Below are positions 21,393 through 33,111 of a stretch of DNA of 64,000 nt, in pieces. A model generated the notes under the pieces. The model had not been told where the DNA came from and made no database searches. It saw only the letters and a program-made list of their open reading frames with translations. Source of the stretch: an uncultured Chlorobiaceae bacterium (GTDB lineage Bacteria > Bacteroidota > Chlorobiia > Chlorobiales > Chlorobiaceae); NCBI GenBank assembly GCA_903915955.1, contig CAIWUU010000174.1:1-64000 (forward strand), read 5' to 3'. The position numbers and the translations under genes are program-made. The first letter of the stretch is position 1; each line of letters starts with the position of its first letter.

Positions 21393-21785
21393 TCATGATA
21401 ACAGTTGTGTTTCTTCACCTACATAGTGCCGACTCTTCGGGTTGTTCTTCTTATCGACGATAAGAACCATTGGTTTGAAATGGCGTGCGTCAGCCTCTTC
21501 CATAACAGCAAAAGTCATGATGATTATCTCGTCTCCAACCAGAGCGCATCGGGCAGCAGCGCCGTTGAGTTGAATCTCCCTGGAGCCCTGGGCTCCCTTG
21601 ATGATGTAAGTTTCAAAGCGCTCACCATTATTATTATTGACAACAAGCACTTTTTCGTTGGGTATCATATTTGCCATTTCCAGCAGCTCATTATCAATCG
21701 TGATGCTGCCTTCATATTCGAGATCTCCGCTGGTAACTATAGCGTTGTGTATTTTTGACTTAAGGACGTGTAATTTCATGAACAA
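21393..21785 (-). CDS. panD: Aspartate 1-decarboxylase
   Basis: [31 protein letters not shown] (cleavage G-S), [15 protein letters not shown]. Confidence 0.96.
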   Translation of the reverse strand: MFMKLHVLKSKIHNAIVTSGDLEYEGSITIDNELLEMANMIPNEKVLVVNNNNGERFETYIIKGAQGSREIQLNGAAARCALVGDEIIIMTFAVMEEADARHFKPMVLIVDKKNNPKSRHYVGEETQLLS

Positions 21786-21795
21786 ACGAACTTCA

Positions 21796-22344
21796 TTATT
21801 GTTTTATAAATGCCTCTCCACTTCCCCGGAAAATCCGGTACTTTTTCAAGGCTTGATCACTCTCAAAACCCTCTCCTCGAATAATCTTTTCTTGCATGGT
21901 AATAGTAACAGCTCTGTCCGAACGTATCATTTTATCTTTAGCGCTTCGCTTTACGTACTCTGTTGTTATTACGGTTCCTTCATTTGAGGTCATGATGACG
22001 CGCCCCATTGCCTCAACATCCTGATTATCCTGAATAACAGCCTTTTGTGCTGTTATGGTTGTTGTGGAATTGCCGTTGACGTCAAAGAGAGTTACCTTTA
22101 TCCCTCCATCAAGATGATGTTCACTGCCTCTCTTTGTTCTGTACTCCGCTTCATGAGCAGCCTCCACGACTCCTCGGGGTATACCTGATTCGGTAAGAGC
22201 AACCTTGACAACCCAACTCTCTTGTACGAGATTCTCCCGAAAAACAGCCCTCTTTGCAGCGGGACGCCTATCTTTTACATTCCCGCTGCATCCTGGCATT
22301 ACGATCAGATGAACAAGCAGAATAAGAACAATGACTCTTCTCAA
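21796..22344 (-). CDS. lptC: LPS export ABC transporter periplasmic protein LptC-like
   Basis: Lipoprotein-like signal (LIVMPGCSG), repeat region ATVTAQKA.../[18 protein letters not shown]... typical of LptC/LptA-like proteins. Confidence 0.72.
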   Translation of the reverse strand: MRRVIVLILLVHLIVMPGCSGNVKDRRPAAKRAVFRENLVQESWVVKVALTESGIPRGVVEAAHEAEYRTKRGSEHHLDGGIKVTLFDVNGNSTTTITAQKAVIQDNQDVEAMGRVIMTSNEGTVITTEYVKRSAKDKMIRSDRAVTITMQEKIIRGEGFESDQALKKYRIFRGSGEAFIKQ

Positions 22345-22356
22345 ATCAGGAGATCG

Positions 22357-22908
22357 TTACTTGATATTCAACTTGTCCAGAACTTTGAAGGTAAGGTCAT
22401 TTTCCGTAGTTACATAGATAGAGCTATTCTTTTCAAGCACCAAAGTAACTTCTTCTTGTATTGCAATCGACTCAACGGCAGCCAAAACCTTCTTCCGAAT
22501 TGGCAGGAAGAGTTCCTGCTGTTTCGTTTCGATAGTCCCGCTTCGCCCAAAATGCTCCTGCTGATATTTTTCAAGAGTCTGAGCTTTCAGTTTCAACTCC
22601 TTCTCTTTCTGGTCTCGCACTGTTCTTGTCAAAGATGCCGCTTTTTGTTGGTAAGCTGCGACTGATTGCTGATAATCGACGTTCATGCGATTCAGCTCTT
22701 TTTGCAGAGGAGCCGCTATTGCCTGCAAGCTCTCTTCTGCTTGTTTTGTTTCGGGCAACTGTTGCAGGATTTTTCCTGAATCCACGACACTGACTTTTGT
22801 TCCAGCTTGTGTTATCGCAAATGTTTGTGGTGGAACCAGTACCAAGCTCAATGCCGCAGTCATGAAGATACGGCGAGACATGTTTATAAATTCTTTTGAA
22901 AGAATCAT
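22357..22908 (-). CDS. OmpH/Skp family periplasmic chaperone
   Basis: Signal peptide, VSVVDSGKILQQLPETKQAEESLQAIAAPLQKEL..., coiled-coil, EEVTLVLEKNSSIYVTTENDLTFKVLDKLN. Confidence 0.88.
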   Translation of the reverse strand: MILSKEFINMSRRIFMTAALSLVLVPPQTFAITQAGTKVSVVDSGKILQQLPETKQAEESLQAIAAPLQKELNRMNVDYQQSVAAYQQKAASLTRTVRDQKEKELKLKAQTLEKYQQEHFGRSGTIETKQQELFLPIRKKVLAAVESIAIQEEVTLVLEKNSSIYVTTENDLTFKVLDKLNIK

Positions 22909-23062
22909 TAATGTTATCGTTTAGGTTAGCGTGATTAATGCTTCAATACCTGTCCAATATGTAATTTATCCATATATAATGTCAAAGGTAATAATTCCTT
23001 GACAAAAAACTACACAAAGCTGAATAACCTGTTCTTTTGAGTGAAGAGGAGGTTGATAACGT

Positions 23063-23191
23063 TTTTTTCTGGAAAAATTGCCATGTTTGTTTTACAATTG
23101 TGGTTTTAAGTTCGAGTTTTAACAGACAGATAAGACGAGAAGGGATATCCATCGCAGAAGCAAAAGATATTAACCGATTTGTATAATATGG
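23063..23191 (-). pseudogene. Relic of dprA 3' end (C-terminal winged-helix tail)
   Basis: Within ORF 22982..23248(-): LISFASAMDIPSRLICLLKLELKTTIVKQTWQFFQKK aligns ungapped with DprA C-terminus LATASNIDIPALLVHLFELELKEAILQQPGQFFQK; DNA also shares tttctggaaaaa and gttcgag blocks at identical spacing. Confidence 0.7.
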
Positions 23192-23282
23192 TTTACTGGC
23201 ATTTTCTTTTTTTTGAAAGAATTTATCACTATAGTAATTAAAGTACAATCTATTGTACTACTAAATAATATTGAGCTTATTA

Positions 23283-24002
23283 ATGGGTTATTACAACAAA
23301 GTCAAAAGGAGTCTCAGGCAGCTTGCTGGCCAAGAGGTGATTGCTCGGGTTGAGTTTACATGTGCATGTCGTAATATCCATGACTGGCGAATTTGTCCTG
23401 TCGGTATTGACAGTAATAGCGTCGTGTTTTCCTTGGGTGTGGGAGATGATATTGGTTTTGATAAAGGGATGATTACAACATACAATTGCAATGTTCAAGC
23501 GTTTGATCCGACACCACGATGGATTGAGTGGATCAAATCCCAGAATCTTCCTCAGCAATTTTGGTTTTATCCGTATGCAATTGGAGGAACGGATGGCACC
23601 ATGAAACTTTTTCCTCGTATGCCGAATGGAAAGCCTTTCTCAACGATGCTTACGGTGATGAACGAAGGAGTTAATGATGCCGTTGAAGGTATAACTGTCA
23701 ATGTTAAAAGACTTTCAACTCTTATGACAGAGCTTTGTGTCTCTCACATTGATATTCTTAAAATGGATATTGAGGCGGCGGAATATCAAGTCATTGATGA
23801 TTTCCTTGCGGCTGATCTGCCAGTTTATCAGCTTTTGGTAGAGTTTCATCACCGATTTACATCGGTTCCAGTGCAGAAAACCAGAGATGCCCTTGATAAA
23901 TTGTATAAAGCTGGATACAGGATTTTCTATATCACTGAAAAAGCCAGGGAGTACTCGTTTATTCATGTTGATACCTATAAAAAGTATTTGCAACAAATCT
24001 GA
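23283..24002 (+). CDS. FkbM family methyltransferase
   Basis: VFSLGVGDDIGFDKGMI..., NVQAFDPTPRWIEW, HIDILKMDIEAAEYQVIDDFL (FkbM-type motif). Confidence 0.85.
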   Translation: MGYYNKVKRSLRQLAGQEVIARVEFTCACRNIHDWRICPVGIDSNSVVFSLGVGDDIGFDKGMITTYNCNVQAFDPTPRWIEWIKSQNLPQQFWFYPYAIGGTDGTMKLFPRMPNGKPFSTMLTVMNEGVNDAVEGITVNVKRLSTLMTELCVSHIDILKMDIEAAEYQVIDDFLAADLPVYQLLVEFHHRFTSVPVQKTRDALDKLYKAGYRIFYITEKAREYSFIHVDTYKKYLQQI

Positions 24003-24023
24003 ATGAGAGTATCCTGTTGTTGA

Positions 24024-25175
24024 TTAGGGCATTATTTTCTGGAAAAACTGTCCTGGTTGTTGCAAGATTGCCTCTTTTAGTTCGAGCTCAAACAGATGTA
24101 CAAGAAGAGCGGGAATATCAATGTTTGAAGCGGTGGCAAGTGCATCTATATGAATGGGCGCTGTGCCCATACAATGGATGATGCTTTTTTCGGGAGGAGT
24201 AAGATTGTCGTCGGTGCTGTTTTTCTGTAATGGAGAGATCCCTGAACAGTTTTTTGCAAATTGTCCTTCAAGTTCGCTGATGATGTCGTCAACGCTCATG
24301 ATCGCCTTTGCTTGACCTTGCTGGATGAGCTTGTTCGTGCCTTTCGATGTTCTTGAAAAGATACTGCCTGGAATAGCAAAAACCTCCCTGTTTTGCTCAA
24401 GCGCAGATGCTGCCGTAATCAGCGATCCCCCTTTCAGATCTGACTCAATGACGATGGTACCTGAAGAGATGCCTGAAATAATGCGGTTTCTCTTAGGAAA
24501 TTTTCCAGGGGAGAGTTCAGAACCAATCCACTCTTCTGAAATAATAGCGCCCTGTTCAACGATTTTTGGCCACACTTTTCCCTTCGGATCGGTATAGATG
24601 GTGTCAATGCCACTTGCAAGAACGGCAACAGTAATACCTCCGTTCTCAAGTGTTGCCGTGTGTGCGGCCATATCAATGCCATAAGCCAGGCCGCTGAAGA
24701 TTATAATGCCGCAATTGACCAGATCCTTGCATACCAGAGCCGTAGCTTGTTTGCCATATTGAGAGGCATACCTCGTTCCTACCACGGCAAGGCCATAAGA
24801 CTCTGCGTCAGGAAGTTTTCCCCGTACAAAGAGGCAGGGTGGGGGATCATAGATTTCTTTCAACAGTGGAGGATAATCATGATCAAGGATGGTAATGATA
24901 TTTGCATTGTAGCGGGGAAGTGCCGCAAACTGCTCTTCGGCAGCTCGTCTGGCTACTTCTCTCGTTGGTGCATGGTGAAGAAAATGGTGAATTTGTCGGG
25001 CAAGAGATTCACCAATTCCCGATACCTGCACAAGCTCATTGATATCAGCATGCAAAACATCGGTCAGGTCAGGAAAATAGCCAGCCATTGCCTTGATTCT
25101 TGCTGGGCCAATACCCGGAACAAGCGTCAGGAGAAGGAGAAGAAGCCTCTGTTCCATGGTATCTGGAGGTTTCAT
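24024..25175 (-). CDS. dprA: DNA-processing protein DprA
   Basis: VVGTRYASQYGKQAT, FSGLAYGIDMAAHTATLENGGITVAVLASGIDTIYT, SPGKFPKRNRIISGIS motifs. Confidence 0.96.
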   Translation of the reverse strand: MKPPDTMEQRLLLLLLTLVPGIGPARIKAMAGYFPDLTDVLHADINELVQVSGIGESLARQIHHFLHHAPTREVARRAAEEQFAALPRYNANIITILDHDYPPLLKEIYDPPPCLFVRGKLPDAESYGLAVVGTRYASQYGKQATALVCKDLVNCGIIIFSGLAYGIDMAAHTATLENGGITVAVLASGIDTIYTDPKGKVWPKIVEQGAIISEEWIGSELSPGKFPKRNRIISGISSGTIVIESDLKGGSLITAASALEQNREVFAIPGSIFSRTSKGTNKLIQQGQAKAIMSVDDIISELEGQFAKNCSGISPLQKNSTDDNLTPPEKSIIHCMGTAPIHIDALATASNIDIPALLVHLFELELKEAILQQPGQFFQKIMP

Positions 25176-25187
25176 AACAAACAGTGG

Positions 25188-26201
25188 TTAGAAATCTCTC
25201 TTCATGAGCATATTTGCAAATCCTTTCAGGTACTCTTTTCCTTCTGCATGAGGCAGACTTTCCAAAGCGCTCAGCGCCTCTATTGTATCTCTGTTAATCA
25301 GTGCCGCAGTCTCTTCAAGGACCCCACACCGCTCAAAGAGCGCTTTCACTTCAGGTACCCTCTCAGCGGCAATGCCTTTATTGATGATGATGGAGTTAAG
25401 AAGTTCGCGGTCTGCACCTGAACTCAGCTCAAGAGAACGAAGCAAAAGGTAGGTTTTTTTGCCGTTGATGATATCTCCACCAGCCATCTTTCCGGACTTT
25501 CCATCTTGAGCCATAATATCGAGATAGTCATCCTGTATCTGAAAAGCTCGACCTATTCTTTCACCGAACTGCACCAGACTTTGAAGTTGCTCTTTAGTCC
25601 CATCAGCAGCAACCCCGCCGGCTTCAAGTGCGGCTGCAATGAGACTACCGGTTTTCTTGTCAATCATGTCGAGATAGTCAGCGATCGTGGCATCTTTTTT
25701 CTCTTCAAGTTCCATGTCGAGCGCCTGCCCTTCACAGATAGTCATATTGGCGTGGTTGAGAATATGAACCAGTTCAGCATGTCGGTTACTCTTGGCCTGC
25801 AGGGCAAGTTCATAAGCGTAGGCAATCATCATATCTCCCGTCAGTATAGCAGCATTGGTGTTCCAATGCTTGTGAACGGTAGGTCGGCCATGGCGCAGCT
25901 CAGCCTGGTCCATGATATCGTCGTGGATCAGAGTGAAATTATGCAAGATTTCAACCGCCAAGGCGACATTGAGCGCATCTTCCGAAAAGCCGCATACCGC
26001 TTCCGATGCAAGCAGCGTCAGAAACGGACGTATTCTCTTGCCTTTGCCTTCAAGAATATATCTGGCTGGCGCATAGAGGGTGACAGGACTCTCACTTTCG
26101 AAACATTTCCCAAGCGCAGTGTTGATTTTGGAGAAGTAAAGGTTGTACTTTTTTTCGACAAGTTCCTGCGTAATCGGCATAGTCATGATGAAATCGGTCA
26201 T
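25188..26201 (-). CDS. Polyprenyl (geranylgeranyl/farnesyl-type) diphosphate synthase
   Basis: [20 protein letters not shown] (first Asp-rich motif), [10 protein letters not shown] (second Asp-rich motif), [13 protein letters not shown]. Confidence 0.94.
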   Translation of the reverse strand: MTDFIMTMPITQELVEKKYNLYFSKINTALGKCFESESPVTLYAPARYILEGKGKRIRPFLTLLASEAVCGFSEDALNVALAVEILHNFTLIHDDIMDQAELRHGRPTVHKHWNTNAAILTGDMMIAYAYELALQAKSNRHAELVHILNHANMTICEGQALDMELEEKKDATIADYLDMIDKKTGSLIAAALEAGGVAADGTKEQLQSLVQFGERIGRAFQIQDDYLDIMAQDGKSGKMAGGDIINGKKTYLLLRSLELSSGADRELLNSIIINKGIAAERVPEVKALFERCGVLEETAALINRDTIEALSALESLPHAEGKEYLKGFANMLMKRDF

Positions 26202-27271
26202 TGTTTGATGGTAAGTCTTTTGTTTCTGAGCTCCTCAATGGTCGCAGCTCCGGTCAGGAACATCACGGCCCTGAGATCGTTCAGCCAGGTATCAATGGTT
26301 TTTTCAAGGGTTCCTTCATAAAGGGCTTTGAGGAGAGATCTTGCAGAAGCGGCAAGCTGAGCTCCAAGCGCAAGTGATGTGGCGATATCGGTACCGCACT
26401 TTATTCCTCCTGACGCAATGATTTCAATGTCAATAAATTCAGAATGCTCCTTTTTTAGCTCCCTGATGTCAATCAGGCATTGAGCCGTAGGAATTCCCCA
26501 GTTCAGCAGGAGGTCAAGAGCGGGCAGACTGAAACGGTCATCCTGCCCGAATTGTCGGTTATATCGGATTTCTTCTACTTTCTGCCAACTGATGCCTCCG
26601 GCACCTGCCACATCAATGACGCTCACACCTGCTTCAAGAAGTTGTTGTGCGACGGTTGCCGAAATGCCGCATCCAACCTCTTTAACAATAACCGGTACGG
26701 TTATTGTGTCGGTGAGTATTTCAAGTTGCTCAAGAACATGCCGGAAATTTGTGTTTCCTTCAGGCTGAAAGAGCTCTTGCGCAGCATTGAGATGTACAAT
26801 CAACCCATCGGCTTCCAGCAGTTCAAGCATAATACTGATGTCGCTTTTGCGTAACCCTTTGGCAATCTCGGGAGCTCCAATATTGGCAAAGATCTGGATT
26901 GATGGCGCGAATTTTCTTGTAATGGCAAAACTGTCGCGATATAACGGGTTTTCAAGTGCCTGTCGCATACTGCCAACGCCAAGCGGAATCTTAAACCGTT
27001 CCGCAGCTTCTGCAAGATGCTGGTTGAGCGTTGCCGCTTCACTATAGCCTCCCGTCATGGAGGAGATCATCAGAGGCGCCCCTATTCTCCTTCCAAGAAA
27101 TGTTGTGGAGAGATCAATGTCACAAAGCGACAGCTCTGGTAACGCATTATGGATAAATTCAAATTGCTCAAACCCTGTCGTTTTGCTTTTGAACGCAACA
27201 TCCCCCTGCAGACATATCTCGACGTGACTGTGCTTCCGCTCAATTGTTATATTGTCTGCTGTGTTGCTCAT
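26198..27271 (-). CDS. fni: Type 2 isopentenyl-diphosphate delta-isomerase
   Basis: [78 protein letters not shown]; 4-nt overlap with downstream synthase. Confidence 0.95.
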   Translation of the reverse strand: MSNTADNITIERKHSHVEICLQGDVAFKSKTTGFEQFEFIHNALPELSLCDIDLSTTFLGRRIGAPLMISSMTGGYSEAATLNQHLAEAAERFKIPLGVGSMRQALENPLYRDSFAITRKFAPSIQIFANIGAPEIAKGLRKSDISIMLELLEADGLIVHLNAAQELFQPEGNTNFRHVLEQLEILTDTITVPVIVKEVGCGISATVAQQLLEAGVSVIDVAGAGGISWQKVEEIRYNRQFGQDDRFSLPALDLLLNWGIPTAQCLIDIRELKKEHSEFIDIEIIASGGIKCGTDIATSLALGAQLAASARSLLKALYEGTLEKTIDTWLNDLRAVMFLTGAATIEELRNKRLTIKQ

Positions 27272-27363
27272 GTTGTGGGGAAAGGCTCCTCGAAGGGTTA
27301 GTAATACCTCAATAAAAAATGATACAACATAACAAAAATATTCAATAACTTCTCACCTCCATA

Positions 27364-28647
27364 TTGAGTGGATTTATCATGCTGAAGACATTGTTTGATA
27401 TAGCCGTCCGTCACCTGATTGGGCGCCGCCGGCAGACGCTCACCACCATATTTGGTGTTGCAATAAGCACGATGGTGCTGATTACCACAAATTCCCTGAT
27501 GCGCGGATTGCTTGACTCCTTTGTAGAAACAATCGTCAATGTTGCTCCCCACATCACGCTTAAAGGGGATAAAATGAACCCAATGCCTTTGAATCTCTTT
27601 GACAAAGAGAACTCTTCAGTGGTTGCCTATGTCGATGATAACATCCAGAAGCTTGAACCGGAAGAGGTGCGAAACTATCGCCAGATTCTCGCTCTGCTGA
27701 GCAGTCCAGAGTATCAACAACAAGTTACGGTCGCGTCACCTTATGTCAATGCACAGGTTATGGCGGTAAAGGGTAGTCGTAATCAGCCAATTCTCCTCAA
27801 AGGTGTTTTGATTGACAAGGAGGATGCTGTAAGTGGTATCCGAAAAAAACTTGTCAATGGCGATATTGCCCTGTTTGAAAAAACAACCAATGCGCTACTT
27901 GTGGGGAGAACAGTTGCAAAGGATATGAATCTCAAGCTGAATGATCAGGTCGTTATTATTCCAGCTTCTGGAAAAAGTCGGCAGTGCAAGGTGGCGGGCA
28001 TTTTTTTTTCCGGGGTCAATGCGGTTGATAATAGTGTTCTTGTCTCCCTCAAGTTTGCCCAGATTATTGAGGGATTGCCAGCAAACAAGGTTTCTGGTAT
28101 TGCGCTTAAAGTGGCTGATCCATTTGCCAATGCTTTACTTGCCAGAGATCTTGAGCGGGTTACCGGTTATCAGTGCCTGACCTGGCAGAAGGAAAATGCA
28201 AGTCTTCTCTCACTCTTTACCCGTATCGGTTATATCGTTTTCTCTCTGGTTGGCTTTGTTGGTATTGTCTCCGGATTTGGAGTGGCAAATATTCTTGTGA
28301 CCACCGTTTTTGAAAAGAGTCGGGACATTGCCATTATGAAGTCGCTCGGATTTTCTGCTCTTGAAATGGTTAGCATGTTTATTTTTGAGGGTTTTATGGT
28401 GGGATTGGCTGGTGCACTTGCTGGAGGAGTGCTGGCCATCGGATCAATAAATCTCCTTGCCAGCCTTCCCATAGAGAGTTCTCAGGGGCCACTGACTAAA
28501 ACGGGCTTCAGTATGTCTTACAATCCTCTCTATTTTCTGCTCATTATCGGTATAACTGTTTTGATCAGCACGATCGCTGCAATTCTTCCGTCAGCGCGGG
28601 CTGCTAAACTTGAACCGATCACCGTACTCAGGGACAGCAGCTTGTAG
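27364..28647 (+). CDS. ABC transporter permease (FtsX-like, LolC/LolE-type)
   Basis: N-terminal TM, periplasmic domain, three C-terminal TM helices; FEKSRDIAIMKSLGFSALEMVSMFIFEGFMVGLAG motif. Confidence 0.9.
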   Translation: MSGFIMLKTLFDIAVRHLIGRRRQTLTTIFGVAISTMVLITTNSLMRGLLDSFVETIVNVAPHITLKGDKMNPMPLNLFDKENSSVVAYVDDNIQKLEPEEVRNYRQILALLSSPEYQQQVTVASPYVNAQVMAVKGSRNQPILLKGVLIDKEDAVSGIRKKLVNGDIALFEKTTNALLVGRTVAKDMNLKLNDQVVIIPASGKSRQCKVAGIFFSGVNAVDNSVLVSLKFAQIIEGLPANKVSGIALKVADPFANALLARDLERVTGYQCLTWQKENASLLSLFTRIGYIVFSLVGFVGIVSGFGVANILVTTVFEKSRDIAIMKSLGFSALEMVSMFIFEGFMVGLAGALAGGVLAIGSINLLASLPIESSQGPLTKTGFSMSYNPLYFLLIIGITVLISTIAAILPSARAAKLEPITVLRDSSL

Positions 28648-28649
28648 GT

Positions 28650-30473
28650 TCACAGCTCTCCGGGCGGAGTCTGTTCCGGGTGTTGCAGCAAGTAGAGTTT
28701 GTAGTAAAGTCCTCTTTTTGCGAGAAGCTCCTGGTGGTTTCCACACTCCCTTATTACCCCTTTATGCAGGACAATAATTTTATCTGCTTTTTGAACTGTT
28801 GATAGTCTGTGGGCAATAATAATCGATGTACGGTTGCTCACGAGGCTGGTGGTTGCTGCATCAATAAGGGATTCCGTTTCAGTATCAACCGAGCTGGTGG
28901 CCTCATCAAGCACAAGAATTTCAGGATTGTAGAGGAGCGCCCGGACGAAGGCGATTAACTGTTTCTGTCCGGAGGAGAGGCCGGTGCCGTTTTCAAGAAC
29001 CCTGTACTCGTAAGCGCCGGGAAGCTGTTGAATAAAGCGGTCAGCTCCGACTACTCGTGCTGCTTCACGCAACTCCTCATCCGTCACATCAGGATTGCCA
29101 AATGCAAGGTTCTCCCTTATTGTGCCGGAAAAAAGAAACACATCCTGCATGACGATACCTACGAGCCTCCTTACCGAAAGTTCCGTTATCTGCTGCAATG
29201 GGATGCCGTCAATGGTCACCGATCCTTTTGCGAAGGGGTAGAGTTTTGAGATGATGTTGATCAGGGTTGTTTTTCCGCTTCCCGTGGCACCGACAATGGC
29301 AATTTTCTCTCCATGCCGGATGGTCATCGAGATGTCTTTCAGCACCCAGTGTTCACTCTCATAAGCAAACCAAACATTTTTGAACGCAATGCAATCCTTG
29401 AACGAGGCGATATTGTTCAGATCAGACTGCTCTTCTATTCCCTCTTTCTCGTCAAGGAGTCGGATAATGCGGTCAGAGCTTGCAATGGCTGTCTGAATAA
29501 CATTGAATCTGTCAGAGAGATGTTGTAACGGCCTGAAAAATAACCAGATATACTGAACAAACGAGACTACAACACCGATAGAGAGATCAGCCTTGAGTAG
29601 CCTTACACCGCTGTACCATAGTACAAGGCCAGCAGCAGCCGAACTCAGCACCTCAATCAGTGGAAAGTAGATAGAGAAGTAAAATACTGTCCGGATATTG
29701 GCATCCCGATGATCTGCATTGATAGCGGCATATTTGCCTGCTTCGCGCCCTTCACGGTTAAAGAGCTGGACAATGGTCATGCCGGTAAGGTGCTCCTGAA
29801 AAAAGGTGTTGAGTCTTGCGTTATGGGTGAGCACATCCTGAAAAGCAATCCTGACCCGTTTTTTGAAGGACATGGTTGCATAAATCATCAAAGGGAGAAT
29901 TCCGAGGACAATGAGGGTCAGTTGCCAGTCAATCCAGAGCATCATTACCACGATAAAGAGGAGTTGCAACAGGTCGCCCAGAATCGTGATGATTCCGCTG
30001 GAAAGCATCTCATTGAGTGACTCTACATCACTTGTTGTACGGGTGATCAGTCTTCCAATAGGGTTTCGGTCATAAAATCTTGCTGGTAGCTTCTGCAGAT
30101 GGGTAAAAATATCCATCCGGATGTCGAGCACTGCTTTTTGGCCGATAATCTGCGTTAGCCATGTGGTGATATATTGCTTCACGCCGTCAAGCAGAATAGC
30201 GCCAGCAAGCAATATACTGACCATCGTCAGCCCTTTGAAATTGCCATTGGCGATGTAATCGTCAATAGCAACTTTTGTCAAATATGGTCTCAGTGGACCG
30301 AGAAAAGAGCCAGCAATTGTAATGACAACCGCAATTGCTACCAGCTTGTTGTATGGTTTGATATACCTGAAAAGCCTGGAGATGATATAGCGGTCAACTG
30401 AACTTTTTTTCTCTTTTTGGAGCGTATCATCCTGTTGTGGCCTGAAGCTTTTTTTTGTCGAGTCGTTAGTCAT
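28650..30473 (-). CDS. ABC exporter, fused TM-ATPase (MsbA/MdlB-like)
   Basis: Walker [46 protein letters not shown], six-TM N-terminal domain. Confidence 0.96.
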   Translation of the reverse strand: MTNDSTKKSFRPQQDDTLQKEKKSSVDRYIISRLFRYIKPYNKLVAIAVVITIAGSFLGPLRPYLTKVAIDDYIANGNFKGLTMVSILLAGAILLDGVKQYITTWLTQIIGQKAVLDIRMDIFTHLQKLPARFYDRNPIGRLITRTTSDVESLNEMLSSGIITILGDLLQLLFIVVMMLWIDWQLTLIVLGILPLMIYATMSFKKRVRIAFQDVLTHNARLNTFFQEHLTGMTIVQLFNREGREAGKYAAINADHRDANIRTVFYFSIYFPLIEVLSSAAAGLVLWYSGVRLLKADLSIGVVVSFVQYIWLFFRPLQHLSDRFNVIQTAIASSDRIIRLLDEKEGIEEQSDLNNIASFKDCIAFKNVWFAYESEHWVLKDISMTIRHGEKIAIVGATGSGKTTLINIISKLYPFAKGSVTIDGIPLQQITELSVRRLVGIVMQDVFLFSGTIRENLAFGNPDVTDEELREAARVVGADRFIQQLPGAYEYRVLENGTGLSSGQKQLIAFVRALLYNPEILVLDEATSSVDTETESLIDAATTSLVSNRTSIIIAHRLSTVQKADKIIVLHKGVIRECGNHQELLAKRGLYYKLYLLQHPEQTPPGEL

Positions 30474-31881
30474 GCTTTTTTATGCCCGAGCCTCTTTTTT
30501 CGATTTCATGCTTCAGCTCACTTGCCAGCGCTTCAGCTTCTTCTTTAGAGGGGGCCTCGGCATAGATTCTCACAATAGGTTCGGTGTTTGATGGGCGCAG
30601 GTGAACCCAACTGTTGGAAAAATCAAGCTTCAGTCCATCAAGCCGGTTAGCTTCAGCGGTATGGTAAAGCCTTTCGATATCAGTAAATATGGAATCAAGT
30701 GCTTCACGATCTGCATGGTTGAGTACAATTTTCTGCTTGGACATAAAATAATCAGGGAACTGACGCCTGAATTGTGACAGTGTTCCACGGTTGTTTTCGC
30801 TACGCCAGAAGGTGAATGCTTGAACAATCAGCGCTATACCGACCAACGCATCACGCCCATAGTGTAACTCAGGCAGAATGACTCCACCGTTTCCTTCACC
30901 ACCAATGACAACATGTTTTTCTTTCATTACCTCACTGACGTTGGCTTCTCCAACTTTGGCGCTGTAACAAGCCACCCCATATCGGTGGGCAACATCACGA
31001 AGTGCTCGACTGCTCGAAAGATTATTTGCCACAGCTCCAAGTTTGTGCTTGAGGTAAAAATCCGCACAGGCAACCAGGGTATACTCCTCTCCGAAGAGCG
31101 TGCCATCTTCGCAGAGAAGAGCAAGCCGGTCAACATCCGGATCGACAACAAGAGCAAAGTCGCATCCACTCTTCTGCAGTGCGGTGATGGTTTCTGACAA
31201 ATTTTCTTCAATTGGTTCAGGATTTCGGGGAAAGAGGCCAGTGCCACCACAAGCAACCTGCACAACGCTCTCAATTCCAAGTCTTTCACAAAGCCTGGGA
31301 ACAATCGAAAAACCAGCCCCTTCAACACAGTCAACCAGTACCTTGAACTTCTCTCTGGCTATTAAAGCTGGATCGATACAGGGTAACTGAAGGACTTTGT
31401 CAATATGATATTCGTCATACCCGTTCTTATGGCTGATTGCTCCGATGGCATCCCAGCGTGCCGGAAAAAATTGCTCTTTTTCCGCAATATCAAGAAGTTC
31501 AGACACCTCTTCGGCGTTTAAAAATTCCCCAAGGTGGTTGAGCATTTTCAGTGCATTCCATGGAACAGGGTTGTGAGAAGCTGTAATGATAAGTCCAGCA
31601 TCAGCCTGTTCAGCGGCCACAGCAATTTCAACGGTTGGAGTGGTGGCGATACCCAGATCAATCACATCACACCCGCAGAGGAGCAGCGTATTGCTGACCA
31701 GATCACTGATAGCTTTGCCTGTAGGCCTGGTATCCCTGCCGATAACAATACGAGCTTTTTTTTCAAGATTCCGCCGAAGCGTCCACGAAGCAAAAGCCAT
31801 TGCAAATGCGGTCAGATTTTTTGGGGTCAGGCTTTCGCCAACAACACCCCTTATTCCGGAAACGCTGATCATCAAGCTCAT
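30466..31881 (-). CDS. glmM: Phosphoglucosamine mutase / phosphohexomutase
   Basis: [17 protein letters not shown] catalytic Ser loop, DPDVDRLAL metal loop, [15 protein letters not shown]; symbol by similarity of style. Confidence 0.88.
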   Translation of the reverse strand: MSLMISVSGIRGVVGESLTPKNLTAFAMAFASWTLRRNLEKKARIVIGRDTRPTGKAISDLVSNTLLLCGCDVIDLGIATTPTVEIAVAAEQADAGLIITASHNPVPWNALKMLNHLGEFLNAEEVSELLDIAEKEQFFPARWDAIGAISHKNGYDEYHIDKVLQLPCIDPALIAREKFKVLVDCVEGAGFSIVPRLCERLGIESVVQVACGGTGLFPRNPEPIEENLSETITALQKSGCDFALVVDPDVDRLALLCEDGTLFGEEYTLVACADFYLKHKLGAVANNLSSSRALRDVAHRYGVACYSAKVGEANVSEVMKEKHVVIGGEGNGGVILPELHYGRDALVGIALIVQAFTFWRSENNRGTLSQFRRQFPDYFMSKQKIVLNHADREALDSIFTDIERLYHTAEANRLDGLKLDFSNSWVHLRPSNTEPIVRIYAEAPSKEEAEALASELKHEIEKRGSGIKKHD

Positions 31882-32124
31882 AAACGGCTGGGTCTCATGA
31901 TTAAAATTTTGCGTAATATAAAAAAAAATGGGTAGGGTGTGTATCGGTATGGCGTTGCAAGTAGGTGATAAGAGGAGAGGTAGGGCACTGAATAGAGGGT
32001 ATAGGCGAAATCTTTATTGAACTTTATCAATCTTTCTCGTTTGTCGTTTGTCGTTTTGATTCGTTTCTTCTATATTGTGAGTCCTTTATTATTCTAATAA
32101 TATTTTATCTAAGAGTAAGCGTAT

Positions 32125-32400
32125 ATGCCTTTACACAAATCGGCTGAAAAAAGACTGCGGCAGTCAGAGAGAAGAAATGCCAGGAACAGAGCACGGAAAA
32201 AAGAGCTGAAAGTTCTTGTTAAAACCATGCAGAAACTGATTGATACCAGCGCGGACAAGGCTGTAGTCGAGGTTGCTTACCGTTCGGCTGTTCAGAAACT
32301 TGACCGTCTTGGGGTAAAGAAATACATTCACGCCAATAAAGCGTCTCGCAAGAAATCACAGTTGACACGGCTTTTAAACAGCTATGTAAAAGCTGATTAA
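32125..32400 (+). CDS. rpsT: 30S ribosomal protein S20
   Basis: [29 protein letters not shown]... [15 protein letters not shown]. Confidence 0.97.
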   Translation: MPLHKSAEKRLRQSERRNARNRARKKELKVLVKTMQKLIDTSADKAVVEVAYRSAVQKLDRLGVKKYIHANKASRKKSQLTRLLNSYVKAD

Positions 32401-32412
32401 GATGTAGAAGAA

Positions 32413-32439
32413 AGTTATGGCGCTGCCATAACTGATTTT
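32413..32439 (+). terminator. Hairpin downstream of rpsT
   Basis: AGTTATGGC-GCT-GCCATAACT perfect 9-bp stem followed by GATTTT; a second small hairpin ACATCC-GGGCT-GGATGT follows at 32449..32465. Confidence 0.55.
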
Positions 32440-32499
32440 CGTTGTCTGACATCCGGGCTGGATGTTCTTTTCAGTCCGGGTTTCCATATCCTTCGATTC

Positions 32500-33102
32500 A
32501 TGTTTGCATATTTTCGTGGCAAGCTGGTTTCAGTTTTGCCTGAGGAGGCGGTTGTTGAAGTTGCTGGTATTGCTTACCAGTTTTTGATTTCTGCAACGAC
32601 AAGCCGACGCTTGCCGGAACAGGGGTCCGATGTCCTTCTTTTTTCACATCTTTATGTCAGGGAAGATGCCCTCCAGCTCTATGGCTTTTCGGGGGAAGAT
32701 GAGCGGCAACTCTTCCGCTTGCTTTTACTTGCCTCCGGGGTGGGGCCAAAACTTGCGCTTGCGGTTCTCTCTGGATTACAGGTACAGGAAGTGCATGAGG
32801 CTATTCTGGCCAATTCGCCTGAGCGGCTTTATGGTATTTCCGGTGTCGGCAAGAAAACCGCAGCAAGGATTATTCTCGAATTAAGGGATAAAATTCTGAA
32901 ACTTGCTCCCGTTGGTACCATGGTTTCATCGGCTTCGCTTCAGCCCAGTCGGTTACGGGATGATGCCATCAATGCTCTGGTAACGCTTGGTTTTTCCAGG
33001 CCTGCTGTTCAAAAAGCTGTAGTTACTATTCTTGAACAAGGTACCTCCCTTACTGTTGAAGAGGTAGTTAAATCAGCACTTGTTTCCATCCATAACAGTT
33101 AG
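32500..33102 (+). CDS. ruvA: Holliday junction branch migration protein RuvA
   Basis: [69 protein letters not shown]. Confidence 0.97.
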   Translation: MFAYFRGKLVSVLPEEAVVEVAGIAYQFLISATTSRRLPEQGSDVLLFSHLYVREDALQLYGFSGEDERQLFRLLLLASGVGPKLALAVLSGLQVQEVHEAILANSPERLYGISGVGKKTAARIILELRDKILKLAPVGTMVSSASLQPSRLRDDAINALVTLGFSRPAVQKAVVTILEQGTSLTVEEVVKSALVSIHNS

Positions 33103-33111
33103 CAGCAAACG

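Noticed and set aside
32045-32070. Short repeat tttgtcgtttgtcgtttt upstream of rpsT
   Set aside because: Only two 7-nt units; not a CRISPR or meaningful tandem array.
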